DNA of 48,810 bases, taken from a virus. A program made the position numbers and the translations under genes. The notes beneath the pieces are model-generated. The model saw nothing but the letters and a program-made list of their open reading frames with translations. It did not search any database and was not told where the DNA came from. Positions 1 to 8,322 of this stretch are shown here, piece after piece (the stretch's first letter is position 1; each line of letters starts with the position of its first letter). The stretch is taken from positions 1-48,810 of IMG/VR virus record IMGVR_UViG_3300006920_000068; one strand, given 5' to 3'.

Positions 1-19
1 AATTCAAGATAAATAAATA

Positions 20-289
20 GTGGATATATTTAATGAAATATTGTGGCCCCAATTCATCAAGTTGAATGAAGTGCGTAGTTTATCTCTCAATGAGCAGGTA
101 AACCACTACAATCAATATTTAAATGAGTTACAAAACCGACGCCAACATTATATCCAACAGTTAAATTGGCTTGAGGGTAATAGGGGAGGAATTAAACCCG
201 AACAACCCGTTCAAGATGTAGGTTTTCTCTTACAAGAAGATGGATTTGATATTCTACAAGAAGATAATAATAAAATAATAATAACATAA
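20..289 (+). CDS. Small hypothetical protein upstream of a fibre gene
   Basis: An 89-residue ORF with a GTG start; an in-frame TAA lies two codons upstream and there is no internal Met, so GTG is the only plausible start. The protein is polar, rich in Gln, Asn and Glu, with a helical N-terminal half (about residues 10-50) and an acidic C-terminus. No family is recognised. It stops three bases before the fibre gene that follows, so the two are probably co-translated. It may be a fibre-associated or assembly protein, but that rests on position only. Confidence 0.6.
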   Translation: MDIFNEILWPQFIKLNEVRSLSLNEQVNHYNQYLNELQNRRQHYIQQLNWLEGNRGGIKPEQPVQDVGFLLQEDGFDILQEDNNKIIIT

Positions 290-292
290 GAT

Positions 293-1420
293 ATGGCTAA
301 CTTATCAATTTCAGGATTACCTGCCGTAACATCATTAGACGGAACAGAATTATTAGTTAATGTTCAAGGTGGGGTTACAAAACAACAAACAGTACAAGAT
401 ATACTCAATGCAAATCTACCCATTACCTCTAGCGGTATAATCTCAGATTTTGTAGATTTTAATACTACAGCTTCAGTAACAGGTAAACCCGGTAGATTAA
501 GATGGAACGATAATGACGGTACATTAGATTTAACCCTTAAAGGGGGAAACGTTACATTACAAATAGGTCAAGAGAATGTAATCTATACTCGTAATAATAC
601 AGGAGCACCACTTCTAGAATCAGAATATAAGGCTGTTTTCATTAGCGGGTCAGTCGGTAATTATCCGTCCGTAAATTTAGCTGATAATTTATCAAGAAAA
701 GCTTCAGAAAATACTATAGGAATTGTAACCGAGAACATAGGCAGTGGAGATTTAGGATTTGTAACTACTCAAGGTTTAGTTAGAAATGTAGATATGAGTG
801 CATACACAGCAGGTGATACTTTATATTTAGGTGGATCTAATGGTGAATTAGTAAATATACCCCCTACTCCTCCTTCCCTTACAGTAATAATGGGTTATGT
901 TATTGATAACTCTGCAACAACAGGTTCACTATATGTTAATGTTCGAAGTGGTTTTGAATACCCACAATACGCAATTGGGTATAACCTATCCAACCATACT
1001 GCGTCTATTGCTAATACAGAAACTCTTATAGATATAGATACCCCACAGGTACAGAGCGGAATAACACTTGTAGATAATTCTAAACTTACAGTATCAACCC
1101 CTGGATTATATGAATTTACAATGATATCCCAAATAAACAGAGTTTCAAGTTCAGGCACCGCCTCCATGTATTTTTGGGCAAAGAAAAATGGAGTAGATGT
1201 TCCAAATTCAAATAACAACATAGACATAACAGGAAATACCGGTACTGCTGCAACCTTATTAGATAGAAATCTTGTAATAGTACTTGAAGCAGGAGATTAT
1301 ATTCAATTCTATTGGGCAACCGATGATACGGATATGATATTAAAATACACTGCAGCATCATCTACCCCTACTAGACCAGCAACACCTGCTGTTAAAATTA
1401 CAGCAACAAGACTAAGTTAA
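293..1420 (+). CDS. Tail-fibre-like protein with C-terminal C1q/TNF-like domain
   Basis: A 375-residue protein. Residues 1-40 (start MANLSISGLPAV) look like a fibre attachment segment of the 'G-x-ELLVNVQGG' kind. Residues about 60-220 are a beta-rich region ending in TAGDTLYLGGSNGEL, a pattern repeated in the fibre protein at 19871 (YSINQSLYVGEGIL). Residues about 225-375 look like a C1q/TNF-like jelly roll: 'TPGLYEFTMISQINR' followed by 'ASMYFWAKKNGVDV' and a 'GDYIQFYWA' strand. Such domains end many phage receptor-binding proteins and bacterial adhesins. Its stop codon overlaps the next start (TAATG). Location is expected on the virion; receptor unknown. Confidence 0.75.
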   Translation: MANLSISGLPAVTSLDGTELLVNVQGGVTKQQTVQDILNANLPITSSGIISDFVDFNTTASVTGKPGRLRWNDNDGTLDLTLKGGNVTLQIGQENVIYTRNNTGAPLLESEYKAVFISGSVGNYPSVNLADNLSRKASENTIGIVTENIGSGDLGFVTTQGLVRNVDMSAYTAGDTLYLGGSNGELVNIPPTPPSLTVIMGYVIDNSATTGSLYVNVRSGFEYPQYAIGYNLSNHTASIANTETLIDIDTPQVQSGITLVDNSKLTVSTPGLYEFTMISQINRVSSSGTASMYFWAKKNGVDVPNSNNNIDITGNTGTAATLLDRNLVIVLEAGDYIQFYWATDDTDMILKYTAASSTPTRPATPAVKITATRLS

Positions 1421-1671
1421 TGAACCCATACACAGATAATTCAAACATAAGAACATTCTCAGAAAATGTAGACCCAATGTCGTTAATTTGGCATGAAGAT
1501 CAAGAAGATAGAACAATAGAAGTTATAGAAGGGAATGGATGGAAATTCCAATTTGATGAAGAACTCCCATTTGAACTCACAGAAAATCTCAATTTTGACA
1601 TCCCTTGTGGATATTTACATAGGATAATAAAAGGTAGCGAAAATTTAACAATAAAAATTATAAAAAAATGA
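1420..1671 (+). CDS. Small hypothetical protein
   Basis: An 83-residue protein whose ATG shares one base with the preceding TAA stop, a coupled arrangement. It is acidic with alternating hydrophobic beta-type strands (ENLNFDIPCGYLHRIIKG, then LTIKIIKK at the end), which would suit a small beta-sandwich or cupin-like fold, but no family is recognised. It overlaps the next start by four bases (ATGA), so genes 293-1838 form one translationally coupled block. Confidence 0.7.
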   Translation: MNPYTDNSNIRTFSENVDPMSLIWHEDQEDRTIEVIEGNGWKFQFDEELPFELTENLNFDIPCGYLHRIIKGSENLTIKIIKK

Positions 1672-1838
1672 ATACTCAAGAGTTATTTGAACAAATCGAA
1701 GGTTTATATGAAACATTTAAAACCGAACATGAAGGTAAATCTAAAGCAGCACACGGCAGAGCTCGTAAATGCTTAGGTGAAATTAAAAAATTAGTAACTG
1801 AATATCGTAAAGCATCTGTAGCTGAAGATAAGAAGTAA
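1668..1838 (+). CDS. Histone H1-like (Hc1-type) small DNA-binding protein
   Basis: A 56-residue ORF that starts inside the previous stop (ATGA overlap) and ends at a TAA at 1836-1838. The N-terminal half is an acidic helix (MNTQELFEQIEGLYETFK). The second half carries the pattern KSKAAHGRARKCLGEIKK followed by EYRKASVAEDKK, which resembles the conserved core of the small Bacteroidota histone-H1/Hc1 proteins (G-[NK]-K-x-A-x-x-R-A-R-K ... E-[IL]-x-K-L-x-x-x-[FY]-R-K-x-S). Those proteins bind DNA non-specifically. Here it is the last gene before a strong terminator. Role in compacting phage or host DNA is inference. Confidence 0.75.
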   Translation: MNTQELFEQIEGLYETFKTEHEGKSKAAHGRARKCLGEIKKLVTEYRKASVAEDKK

Positions 1839-1890
1839 AAAACATATAGACTGATTCATAGCCAGTCGTAACTAAAAAAACATGACATCT

Positions 1891-1920
1891 GTGGCGTCTC
1901 CTTTGGAGACGTCACTTTTT
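1891..1920 (+). terminator. Rho-independent terminator after the first fibre block
   Basis: An 11-bp stem (1891-1901 with 1905-1915, one G-U pair) closes on a three-base TTT loop and is followed by TTTTT at 1916-1920. An A-rich run lies on the 5' side. It separates the fibre/histone block from the FAD dehydrogenase gene. A weaker 5-bp hairpin sits just upstream at 1851-1869. Confidence 0.9.
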
Positions 1921-1951
1921 GTTCGTATATTTACATAATATTAATACAATA

Positions 1952-3337
1952 ATGGAAAAAATAGTAATAATTGGAGCCGGTGTGGCAGGTGTTAATGCTG
2001 CAACTAAATTAGTAGATAATGGATACGATGGAAGTTGTATCACAATTATTGATATGGGTAATGATCCGTACAATAGGAAACCTGAAGAAGTAATGACAGG
2101 GTTTATGGGTGCTGGTGGGTGGAGTGATGGTAAACTTACATACCATACTTCAATAGGTGGTCATTTAACTAAGTATACGGGCGATGAAAAAGCAATGGAG
2201 TTAATGGATCAGGTAATTACCAACTTTAAACGCTTCCACCCTAAGCCAGAAGAAGTACAATGTTCTAATCCTGTAGCAGAACCTGATTTTATTAAACCAT
2301 ATTTTGGACTCCGTTTATTTCCTGTATGGCACGTTGGTACAGATTACTTGCATGAAATTGGTAAAAATTGGTATGATTTTCTTTGTGATAAAGGTGTTAA
2401 ATTTATTTGGAAAACTAAGGTAACATCAATTGATTTTGATGCTCAACAACTCCACACTGATAAAAGTACAGAAGATAATGATTGGGTAGGATATGATAAA
2501 CTCATTTTTGGTGTAGGTAAATCTGGAATTGACTTTGGTAAAAAATTAGCTGAACAATATGAATTACCAACGGAATCAAAACCAGTACAAATTGGTGTTA
2601 GATTTGAAGCACCACAAAAACACTTCCAAAAACTAATTGATGTAAGTTATGATTTTAAATTGTATCGTAAGTTTGAAGATGAAGGTGTATCACTTCGTTC
2701 ATTCTGCACTAATAACAATGCAGCTTATGTGGCCCTAGAAGAAACATATGGTGATTATAGCTACAATGGTCATGCTAAAAAAGGAGAAGAACATAGAAAC
2801 AATATGACTAATTTTGGTATCTTAATGGAAGTTAAAGGTATTGATAAACCATTTGATTGGTCACGTGAGTTAGTTTCTAAAGTACAAAGGAATACTATTG
2901 TATCTAATGAAGGAGGGAGTGGTCAAAAAGCACTAGGTCGTTTCCAAATAAAGTATCAAGCAGGTCTTTATTATAGTCCTGCAGGTAAAGATAAAACACT
3001 TACATCTGAAGGTGATTGGGTTAAAGCACATTACATTGGTGAATCAGGTCTTCAAGAAGTAAGAGACGCATTTAAAGGATATTTTAAATATATTGAAGAC
3101 TTTATTGGGGATATGAAAAAAGTATTCCCAACACTTGGAGATGATTGGGGAATTTATGTACCTGAAGTTAAGTACCTTTCACCTGAACCACTTGTAAACT
3201 ATGAGGATTTAAGTTTAACTACATACCCTAATGTACATTTTGTAGGAGATGCATTAAGTGCTAGAGGTATAACAGTATCAGGAGCACAGGGTACATTAGT
3301 AGCAGAACAAATATTAAAAGAAAATGGAACAAAATAA
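1952..3337 (+). CDS. FAD-dependent dehydrogenase (COG2509-like)
   Basis: A 461-residue flavoprotein. The Rossmann dinucleotide motif GAGVAG is at residues 8-13. It is followed by GGWSDGKLTYHTSIGGHL, the counterpart of the 'GGAG-x-SDGKL' signature of uncharacterised FAD-dependent dehydrogenases of the COG2509 type. Also present are QIGVRFEAPQ, SLRSFC and ALGRFQIKYQAG, equivalents of other blocks of that family, and a C-terminal second FAD motif NVHFVGDALSARGITVSGAQG. The ATG at 1952 is preferred; an upstream TTG at 1919 would begin inside the terminator T-tract. Substrate unknown. It overlaps the next gene by 14 bases. A cytoplasmic redox enzyme is unusual beside T4-type head genes and is probably acquired cargo. 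Confidence 0.85.
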   Translation: MEKIVIIGAGVAGVNAATKLVDNGYDGSCITIIDMGNDPYNRKPEEVMTGFMGAGGWSDGKLTYHTSIGGHLTKYTGDEKAMELMDQVITNFKRFHPKPEEVQCSNPVAEPDFIKPYFGLRLFPVWHVGTDYLHEIGKNWYDFLCDKGVKFIWKTKVTSIDFDAQQLHTDKSTEDNDWVGYDKLIFGVGKSGIDFGKKLAEQYELPTESKPVQIGVRFEAPQKHFQKLIDVSYDFKLYRKFEDEGVSLRSFCTNNNAAYVALEETYGDYSYNGHAKKGEEHRNNMTNFGILMEVKGIDKPFDWSRELVSKVQRNTIVSNEGGSGQKALGRFQIKYQAGLYYSPAGKDKTLTSEGDWVKAHYIGESGLQEVRDAFKGYFKYIEDFIGDMKKVFPTLGDDWGIYVPEVKYLSPEPLVNYEDLSLTTYPNVHFVGDALSARGITVSGAQGTLVAEQILKENGTK

Positions 3338-3581
3338 CAAATGGCCTAAGCCAAAACGAACTAAAACTCCTGATGGAACTATAGTACACCATTGGGATGG
3401 TAAATTACATAATTGGGAAGGGCCTGCTCTTATACGTAAGGGTGTTTACCGGCAAAGGGAATATTATATTTACGGTATCTACCATACTGAAGATGAATGG
3501 AAGGAAGTTAAAAGAGAAAAGAATGGTGTACCTTGGTACAAGAATCCTGCAATGAGAGAATCAACCCGAAACGCTGGTTAA
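3324..3581 (+). CDS. Small hypothetical protein with WDGKLHNWEGPA motif
   Basis: An 85-residue basic, Trp- and Tyr-rich protein (MEQNNKWPKPKRTKTPDG). The phrase HHWDGKLHNWEGPALI resembles the short 'G-x-x-H-x-x-x-GPA' repeats seen in small phage and bacterial proteins of unknown function; a shorter similar phrase (YYIYGIYHTEDEWKEV) follows. No enzymatic signature. It starts within the last codons of the FAD dehydrogenase and ends one base before the P-loop gene, so it is co-transcribed with both. Confidence 0.7.
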   Translation: MEQNNKWPKPKRTKTPDGTIVHHWDGKLHNWEGPALIRKGVYRQREYYIYGIYHTEDEWKEVKREKNGVPWYKNPAMRESTRNAG

Positions 3582-3582
3582 A

Positions 3583-4104
3583 ATGAAAATAGGTTTTTGT
3601 GGAACAATGTCAGTAGGTAAAACAACGCTTGTAAATGCGTTGAAAGAATTACCTGAATTTAAGGGTTATAAATTTGCAACAGAACGTAGTAAATATCTTA
3701 ATTCATTGGGGATACCATTGAATCATAAAACTACTATTGAAGGGCAAACTATATTTTTAGCAGAACGTGTTACTGAATTAATGCAAGAAAAAATTGTTAC
3801 TGATAGAACGATTCTTGATGTAATGGCTTTTACTAATTGTGCTACTTATACGAGTTATATAGATGCTGATGCCTTTGAAACATATGCTAAGCGCTTCCTT
3901 TACCAATACGATTACATATTCTATATCTCCCCAGAGGGACTAGATATTGAAGATAATGGGGTACGTGAAACAAATATTGAATATAGAAATGAAATTGATA
4001 AAACTATTCAAAAACTTTTATCTAAACATCGTCCTGTCTTTTATACTATTAGTGGAACAACTGAAGAACGCATTAACCAGGTTTTAAAAACTATTAAATA
4101 TTAA
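3583..4104 (+). CDS. P-loop NTPase / nucleotide or nucleoside kinase-like protein
   Basis: A 173-residue protein with a Walker A loop GTMSVGKTT at residues 7-15, preceded by a hydrophobic strand MKIGFC. A TDRTILDVMAF segment resembles the Asp-Arg motif of the AAA_28/NadR-like kinases, and IFYISPEGL may be the strand before the lid. The length fits a small kinase of nucleotide, nicotinamide riboside or thymidylate type; the substrate cannot be told from sequence. Start is the ATG two bases after the previous stop. It ends directly at a TATTTATAA motif. Confidence 0.75.
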   Translation: MKIGFCGTMSVGKTTLVNALKELPEFKGYKFATERSKYLNSLGIPLNHKTTIEGQTIFLAERVTELMQEKIVTDRTILDVMAFTNCATYTSYIDADAFETYAKRFLYQYDYIFYISPEGLDIEDNGVRETNIEYRNEIDKTIQKLLSKHRPVFYTISGTTEERINQVLKTIKY

Positions 4105-4113
4105 TATTTATAA
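4103..4113 (+). promoter_or_regulatory. AATATTTATAA intergenic motif
   Basis: Fused to the stop codon of the kinase-like gene and only two bases before the ATG at 4116. This spacing is too short for an ordinary promoter with a leader, so a leaderless transcript or a different role must be considered. Confidence 0.5.
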
Positions 4114-4115
4114 TC

Positions 4116-4430
4116 ATGGAATCTTGGAAAATATACGTTATTATTAATTTACTTTTCGTACTTTTGTTTACTTTTATTTACTTTAAAAACAAAAAAGTAA
4201 CTAAAAATCAAATAAAAGATAATAAAGAAGAAATAAAAGTTATAAAAACTCAAGCTAAAAAAGTAGAAACTAAAAAAGTAGAAACTAAAAAAGCTATTAA
4301 AAATCAAAAAATTAAGACATCCGAAATAAAAGCTAAAGTTAAGGATACTACTACTGCTAAAAAAACGGTTAAAAATTTTGAAGATAAATATCGTAAAAAA
4401 GGCCCGGGCCGTCCAAAAACTAAATCATGA
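4116..4430 (+). CDS. Membrane-anchored Lys-rich protein with AT-hook-like tail
   Basis: A 104-residue protein with one N-terminal transmembrane helix (about residues 5-23, IYVIINLLFVLLFTFIYF) followed by an extremely Lys-rich cytoplasmic-type region with repeated KKVETKKVETKKA and a C-terminal KKGPGRPKTKS. The GRP core flanked by basic residues resembles an AT-hook, which binds the minor groove of AT-rich DNA. Membrane plus DNA-binding features suggest tethering of DNA at the membrane, but this is inference. Its end overlaps the next gene by four bases. Confidence 0.75.
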   Translation: MESWKIYVIINLLFVLLFTFIYFKNKKVTKNQIKDNKEEIKVIKTQAKKVETKKVETKKAIKNQKIKTSEIKAKVKDTTTAKKTVKNFEDKYRKKGPGRPKTKS

Positions 4431-4795
4431 AGCAATTACTAACGTTATTACTATTAGGAATATCTAGTATTTGCTATTCACAAGATACTCTTCAAATTCC
4501 TTCATCGGAACTTGAGGAGTTTTTCTTAGCCCTAGATACTTTACAAACTCAAGATTCTATTAAAACTATTTATATTTCTAATTTAGAAACTGAATTGGTT
4601 TTACTTAAAAATTTAACCACACAAGATAGTTTATTATTATCTTATAAAAATCAAGAAGTTCAACTATTAAATGAACAAATTGAATTGTATGATAAACGTT
4701 TAAATCAAGTAGATAAATGGTACAATAAACCCTGGATAGGGGTAGTAGGCACTATACTTTTTTTAAATGCTGTAGATTATACACTTCCTAAATGA
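4427..4795 (+). CDS. Secreted coiled-coil protein with C-terminal hydrophobic segment
   Basis: A 122-residue protein with a clear signal peptide (MKQLLTLLLLGISSICYSQ, predicted cut after CYSQ, a pattern common in Flavobacteriia). Residues about 25-90 are a Leu/Glu/Gln-rich coiled coil. A moderately hydrophobic stretch KPWIGVVGTILFLNAV is near the C-terminus. Signal, coil and terminal hydrophobic segment are compatible with a spanin-like lysis protein, but there is no true lipobox and no partner was recognised, so the function is open. It overlaps the terminase start by four bases (ATGA). Confidence 0.7.
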   Translation: MKQLLTLLLLGISSICYSQDTLQIPSSELEEFFLALDTLQTQDSIKTIYISNLETELVLLKNLTTQDSLLLSYKNQEVQLLNEQIELYDKRLNQVDKWYNKPWIGVVGTILFLNAVDYTLPK

Positions 4796-6363
4796 GTAAC
4801 CTTAAAAAAATAATAAGGCAAGAATATGTAAAGTGCGCCCAGGATCCTATACACTTCATGAAGAAGTATTGTATGATTCAACACCCACAAAGGGGTAGAA
4901 TACAGTTCCATTTATACCCTTTTCAAGAAAAAGTCTTAAAACTATTTGAAGACAATCCTTATTCTATTATTTTAAAATCGCGTCAATTAGGCATTTCAAC
5001 ACTATCTGCGGGGTACTCGCTATGGATGATGATTTTCCATGAAGATAAAAATATTTTATGCATAGCTACCAAGCAAGAAACCGCTAAAAACATGGTTACA
5101 AAGGTTAAATTTATGTATGAAAATTTACCTTCTTGGCTTAAAGTAGATTTTGAAGAAAACAACAAACTAACCCTTCGACTAACAAACGGGTCTCAAATTA
5201 AAGCCACATCAGCATCTAGTGATGCAGGTAGATCCGAAGCAGTTTCCCTTTTGCTAATTGATGAGGCTGCCTTCATTGATAATATTGGAGAAATATGGGC
5301 CTCAGCACAGCAAACACTTGCTACTGGTGGAGGGTGTATTGCTCTTTCAACACCTTATGGTACTGGAAATTGGTTCCACCAAACATGGGTTAGAGCAGAA
5401 TCCTCAGAAAATGAATTCTTACCTATTAAATTACCTTGGTATGTCCACCCTGAACGAGACCAAGTGTGGAGAGATAGACAAGATGAACTACTAGGAGATC
5501 CTAGAATGGCAGCACAAGAATGTGACTGCGACTTTAGCACCTCAGGTGACATTGTATTTTACCCTGAATATCTAGAATTTATAGAAAAATCTACACTTAA
5601 AGAACCTTTAGAAAGAAGAGGTGCAGACCAAAATTTATGGATTTGGGAATCAGCCGATTATTCAAGACAATACCTTATCTCAGCAGACGTAGCTAGAGGA
5701 GATGGTAAGGATTACTCAGCTTTTCACATTTTTGATGTAGAATCGGCTACTCAAGTAGGTGAATATAAAGGCCAAGTAGGTACTAAAGACTTTGGTAATA
5801 TTCTTACAGCAATTGCTACCGAATATAACAATGCCCTACTCATAGTGGAAAATGCTAACATTGGATGGAGTACAATTCAAACTATTATTGAACGTAATTA
5901 TTCTAATTTATACTACTCACCTAAATCCGATAATATAAATGTAGATTCTTATTTACAAAATTATGAAAATAATTCAAGTATGACTGCAGGTTTTACTATG
6001 TCAACAAGAACTCGCCCTATGGTAATAGGTAAATTTCAAGAATATGTAGCAGATAGAGGTGTTACAATCCAATCAAAACGCTTACTAGAAGAAATGAAAA
6101 CGTTTATATGGAAACATGGCAGGGCTGAAGCTCAAGGAGGCTATAATGACGATTTAATTATGAGTTTTGGTATGGGATTATACGTTAGAGACACAGCATT
6201 AAAATTTAAACAACACGGAGTAGATATAACAAAGGCAGCTTTAGGATCCTTTTCAAAAACCACAACCAACTACCAAGGAGCTTACTTCTCTACAGGACTA
6301 GATAATCCTTATACTATGGATGATGGAAAAGGGGGAACTGAGGATTTTAGTTGGCTTTTGTAA
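4792..6363 (+). CDS. 17: Terminase large subunit (T4 gp17-like)
   Basis: A 523-residue packaging motor and nuclease. Residues 61-70 (LKSRQLGIST) are the T4-type Walker A, LLLIDEAAFI (153-162) is Walker B with catalytic Glu158, and LSTPYGTGN (185-193) is the coupling motif. The C-terminal RNase-H-like nuclease shows Asp299 in ISADVARGDGKDYSAF, Glu353 in LLIVENANIG and Asp453/Asp454 in GGYNDDLIMS. T4 gp17 is about 610 residues, so this is a compact version. It drives DNA into the prohead through the portal encoded next. No small terminase was recognised in the window. Confidence 0.97.
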   Translation: MSNLKKIIRQEYVKCAQDPIHFMKKYCMIQHPQRGRIQFHLYPFQEKVLKLFEDNPYSIILKSRQLGISTLSAGYSLWMMIFHEDKNILCIATKQETAKNMVTKVKFMYENLPSWLKVDFEENNKLTLRLTNGSQIKATSASSDAGRSEAVSLLLIDEAAFIDNIGEIWASAQQTLATGGGCIALSTPYGTGNWFHQTWVRAESSENEFLPIKLPWYVHPERDQVWRDRQDELLGDPRMAAQECDCDFSTSGDIVFYPEYLEFIEKSTLKEPLERRGADQNLWIWESADYSRQYLISADVARGDGKDYSAFHIFDVESATQVGEYKGQVGTKDFGNILTAIATEYNNALLIVENANIGWSTIQTIIERNYSNLYYSPKSDNINVDSYLQNYENNSSMTAGFTMSTRTRPMVIGKFQEYVADRGVTIQSKRLLEEMKTFIWKHGRAEAQGGYNDDLIMSFGMGLYVRDTALKFKQHGVDITKAALGSFSKTTTNYQGAYFSTGLDNPYTMDDGKGGTEDFSWLL

Positions 6364-6372
6364 TATTTATTC
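6364..6372 (+). promoter_or_regulatory. TATTTATTC intergenic motif before the portal gene
   Basis: Begins at the terminase stop codon and lies 16 bases before the portal ATG. The following TTCGTATATTTA also occurs at 1922-1933 before the FAD dehydrogenase start, so this gap may combine a phage motif with a host-type TAnnTTT element. Confidence 0.45.
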
Positions 6373-6388
6373 GTATATTTAATATACT

Positions 6389-8290
6389 ATGGCCGATACA
6401 AGCATATTTACAAGATTAAAGAGATTATTCTCTACGGATGTAATAATCCGCAATACCGGAGGAAATCAACTTAAAGTTTTAGACTTTGATGAATTTCAAC
6501 AAGCAGGTCAATTAGAAACTAATTCCATGGTTGATAGGTACAATCGTTTGTATACTACTAACTCAATAGGAATTTACAACCCTGGAATAAATTACCAAAC
6601 CCTTAGACCACAACTTTATAGGGATTACGAAGCTATGGATACTGATGCTATAGTAGCATCAGCCCTTGATATAATAGCTGATGAATCCACTCTTAAAAAT
6701 TCAATGGGTGAGGTGATCCAAATAAAAAGTTCTGATGAGCATTTACAAAAAATTCTATATAATTTATTTTATGATGTATTAAATATAGAATTTAATTTAT
6801 GGATGTGGGTTCGCCAAATGTGTAAGTATGGTGACTTTTTTCTTAAATTGGAAATAGCAGATAAATTTGGTGTATATAATGTTATACCTTATACTGCTTA
6901 TAATATCATAAGAGAAGAAAAAATTGGAGAAAATAAACATGATGTAGAAGTCAAATTTAAATTTGATCCTGATGGGTTAAGTGGGGGTGGTGAATACGGG
7001 GGTTACTATGGAACCTCAACCTCAACTTCAGACTATAACAATCGGAATGCTATTTACTTTGACAATTATGAAATTGCCCACTTTAGACTACTCTCAGATG
7101 TAAACTACCTCCCATATGGTAGAAGCTACATAGAACCCGCACGTAAACTCTTTAAACAGTATGTTTTAATGGAGGATGCTATGTTAGTACATAGAATTGT
7201 AAGAGCACCTGAAAAACGTATTTTTTATATAAATGTAGGAGCTATACCACCTGCTGAAATAGAAAACTTCATGCAGAAGACTATTTCAAAAATGAAACGC
7301 ACTCCCTATATGGATCAAGAAACTGGGGACTATAATCTCAAATATAACATGCAAAACATGTTAGAGGATTTTTATATTCCTATGAGAGGTAATGACACCA
7401 CTACTAAAATTGATACCACCCCAGGCTTACAATATGATGGAATTCAAGACGTTGAATACTTAAGAGATAAATTATTTGCAGCTCTTAAAGTACCAAAGGC
7501 ATTTTTAGGATATGATGAAAACACAGGAGGTAAAGCAACTTTAGCATCAGAAGATATTAGATTTGCACGCACTGTAGAACGTATCCAAAAGATCGTTCTC
7601 TCAGAATTATATAAAATTGCAGTTGTTCACCTCTACACCCAAGGTTATGATGGGGAAGAATTAACAAATTTCGAACTTAATTTAACTATACCTTCTATCA
7701 TTTATGAACAGGAGAGAGTTGTATTAATGAAAGAAAAAATGGACTTAGCAGCTCAAATGATGGAGACTAAGCTATTCCCTACAGACTTTATTTATGATCA
7801 CCTGTTTGATATGAGTGAAGATGAGTATGTAGAATTTAGAGATTTGGTTAGAGAGGATGCTAAACGTGCCTTCCGTAACGCGCAAATCGAAACCGAAGGA
7901 AACGATCCTCAAGAAACCGGAGCTTCATATGGTACTCCACATGATTTAGCTACTATGTATGGTAAAGGTAGATATTATGATGAACCTGATAATGTACCTA
8001 CTGATTATAATCAAAGTGATCTAGGCAGACCCAAAGAAAATTCATCAAATCGTAATACTCAAGATAACGCCTTTGGTAAAGATAGATTAGGTGTAAAGGC
8101 TATGAAAGGTGTTGAAAATGAGTCTGATTCTAGAAAATCTACATATAAAGGAAATTCTCCTTTAGCTTTAGAAGCCAAAACAACATATCTGCAGAATAAA
8201 GATATGCTTAAAAAAATACCTGTTAATCGCAAACAATTAGTATTTGAGCAAGATGAGTCATTATTAGATGAAGGTAACTTAAAGGAGTGA
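6389..8290 (+). CDS. 20: Portal protein (T4 gp20-like)
   Basis: A 633-residue portal subunit. The conserved T4-family segment RIVRAPEKRIFYINVG is around residues 267-283, and KVPKAFLGYDENTGGKATLA leading into the helix EDIRFARTVERIQ is around 370-400. These are characteristic of gp20-type portals, which form the dodecameric DNA channel at one capsid vertex and nucleate head assembly. It is about 100 residues longer than T4 gp20; the extra length is a hydrophilic, probably disordered C-terminal tail from about residue 500 (NDPQETGASYG to the end). Confidence 0.95.
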   Translation: MADTSIFTRLKRLFSTDVIIRNTGGNQLKVLDFDEFQQAGQLETNSMVDRYNRLYTTNSIGIYNPGINYQTLRPQLYRDYEAMDTDAIVASALDIIADESTLKNSMGEVIQIKSSDEHLQKILYNLFYDVLNIEFNLWMWVRQMCKYGDFFLKLEIADKFGVYNVIPYTAYNIIREEKIGENKHDVEVKFKFDPDGLSGGGEYGGYYGTSTSTSDYNNRNAIYFDNYEIAHFRLLSDVNYLPYGRSYIEPARKLFKQYVLMEDAMLVHRIVRAPEKRIFYINVGAIPPAEIENFMQKTISKMKRTPYMDQETGDYNLKYNMQNMLEDFYIPMRGNDTTTKIDTTPGLQYDGIQDVEYLRDKLFAALKVPKAFLGYDENTGGKATLASEDIRFARTVERIQKIVLSELYKIAVVHLYTQGYDGEELTNFELNLTIPSIIYEQERVVLMKEKMDLAAQMMETKLFPTDFIYDHLFDMSEDEYVEFRDLVREDAKRAFRNAQIETEGNDPQETGASYGTPHDLATMYGKGRYYDEPDNVPTDYNQSDLGRPKENSSNRNTQDNAFGKDRLGVKAMKGVENESDSRKSTYKGNSPLALEAKTTYLQNKDMLKKIPVNRKQLVFEQDESLLDEGNLKE

Positions 8291-8301
8291 AAATCTTTAT
8301 A

Positions 8302-8310
8302 TATTTATAA
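8302..8310 (+). promoter_or_regulatory. TATTTATAA intergenic motif
   Basis: Lies 12 bases before the ATG at 8323, in the short gap after the portal gene. Confidence 0.5.
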
Positions 8311-8322
8311 AAAAGCCCATCG

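Noticed and set aside
1839-1890. tRNA or small RNA in the gap before the first terminator
   Set aside because: There is only a 5-bp hairpin; no cloverleaf, anticodon arm or CCA end could be drawn. No tRNA was found elsewhere either.
1919-1951. TTG start giving an 11-residue longer FAD dehydrogenase
   Set aside because: It begins inside the terminator T-tract and puts MFVYLHNINTI before the usual Met-Glu-Lys-Ile start of a Rossmann strand; the ATG at 1952 fits better.
4427-4795. Lipoprotein signal in the coiled-coil protein
   Set aside because: The residues before Cys (SSIC) do not fit a lipobox; CYSQ looks like an ordinary signal-peptidase site.
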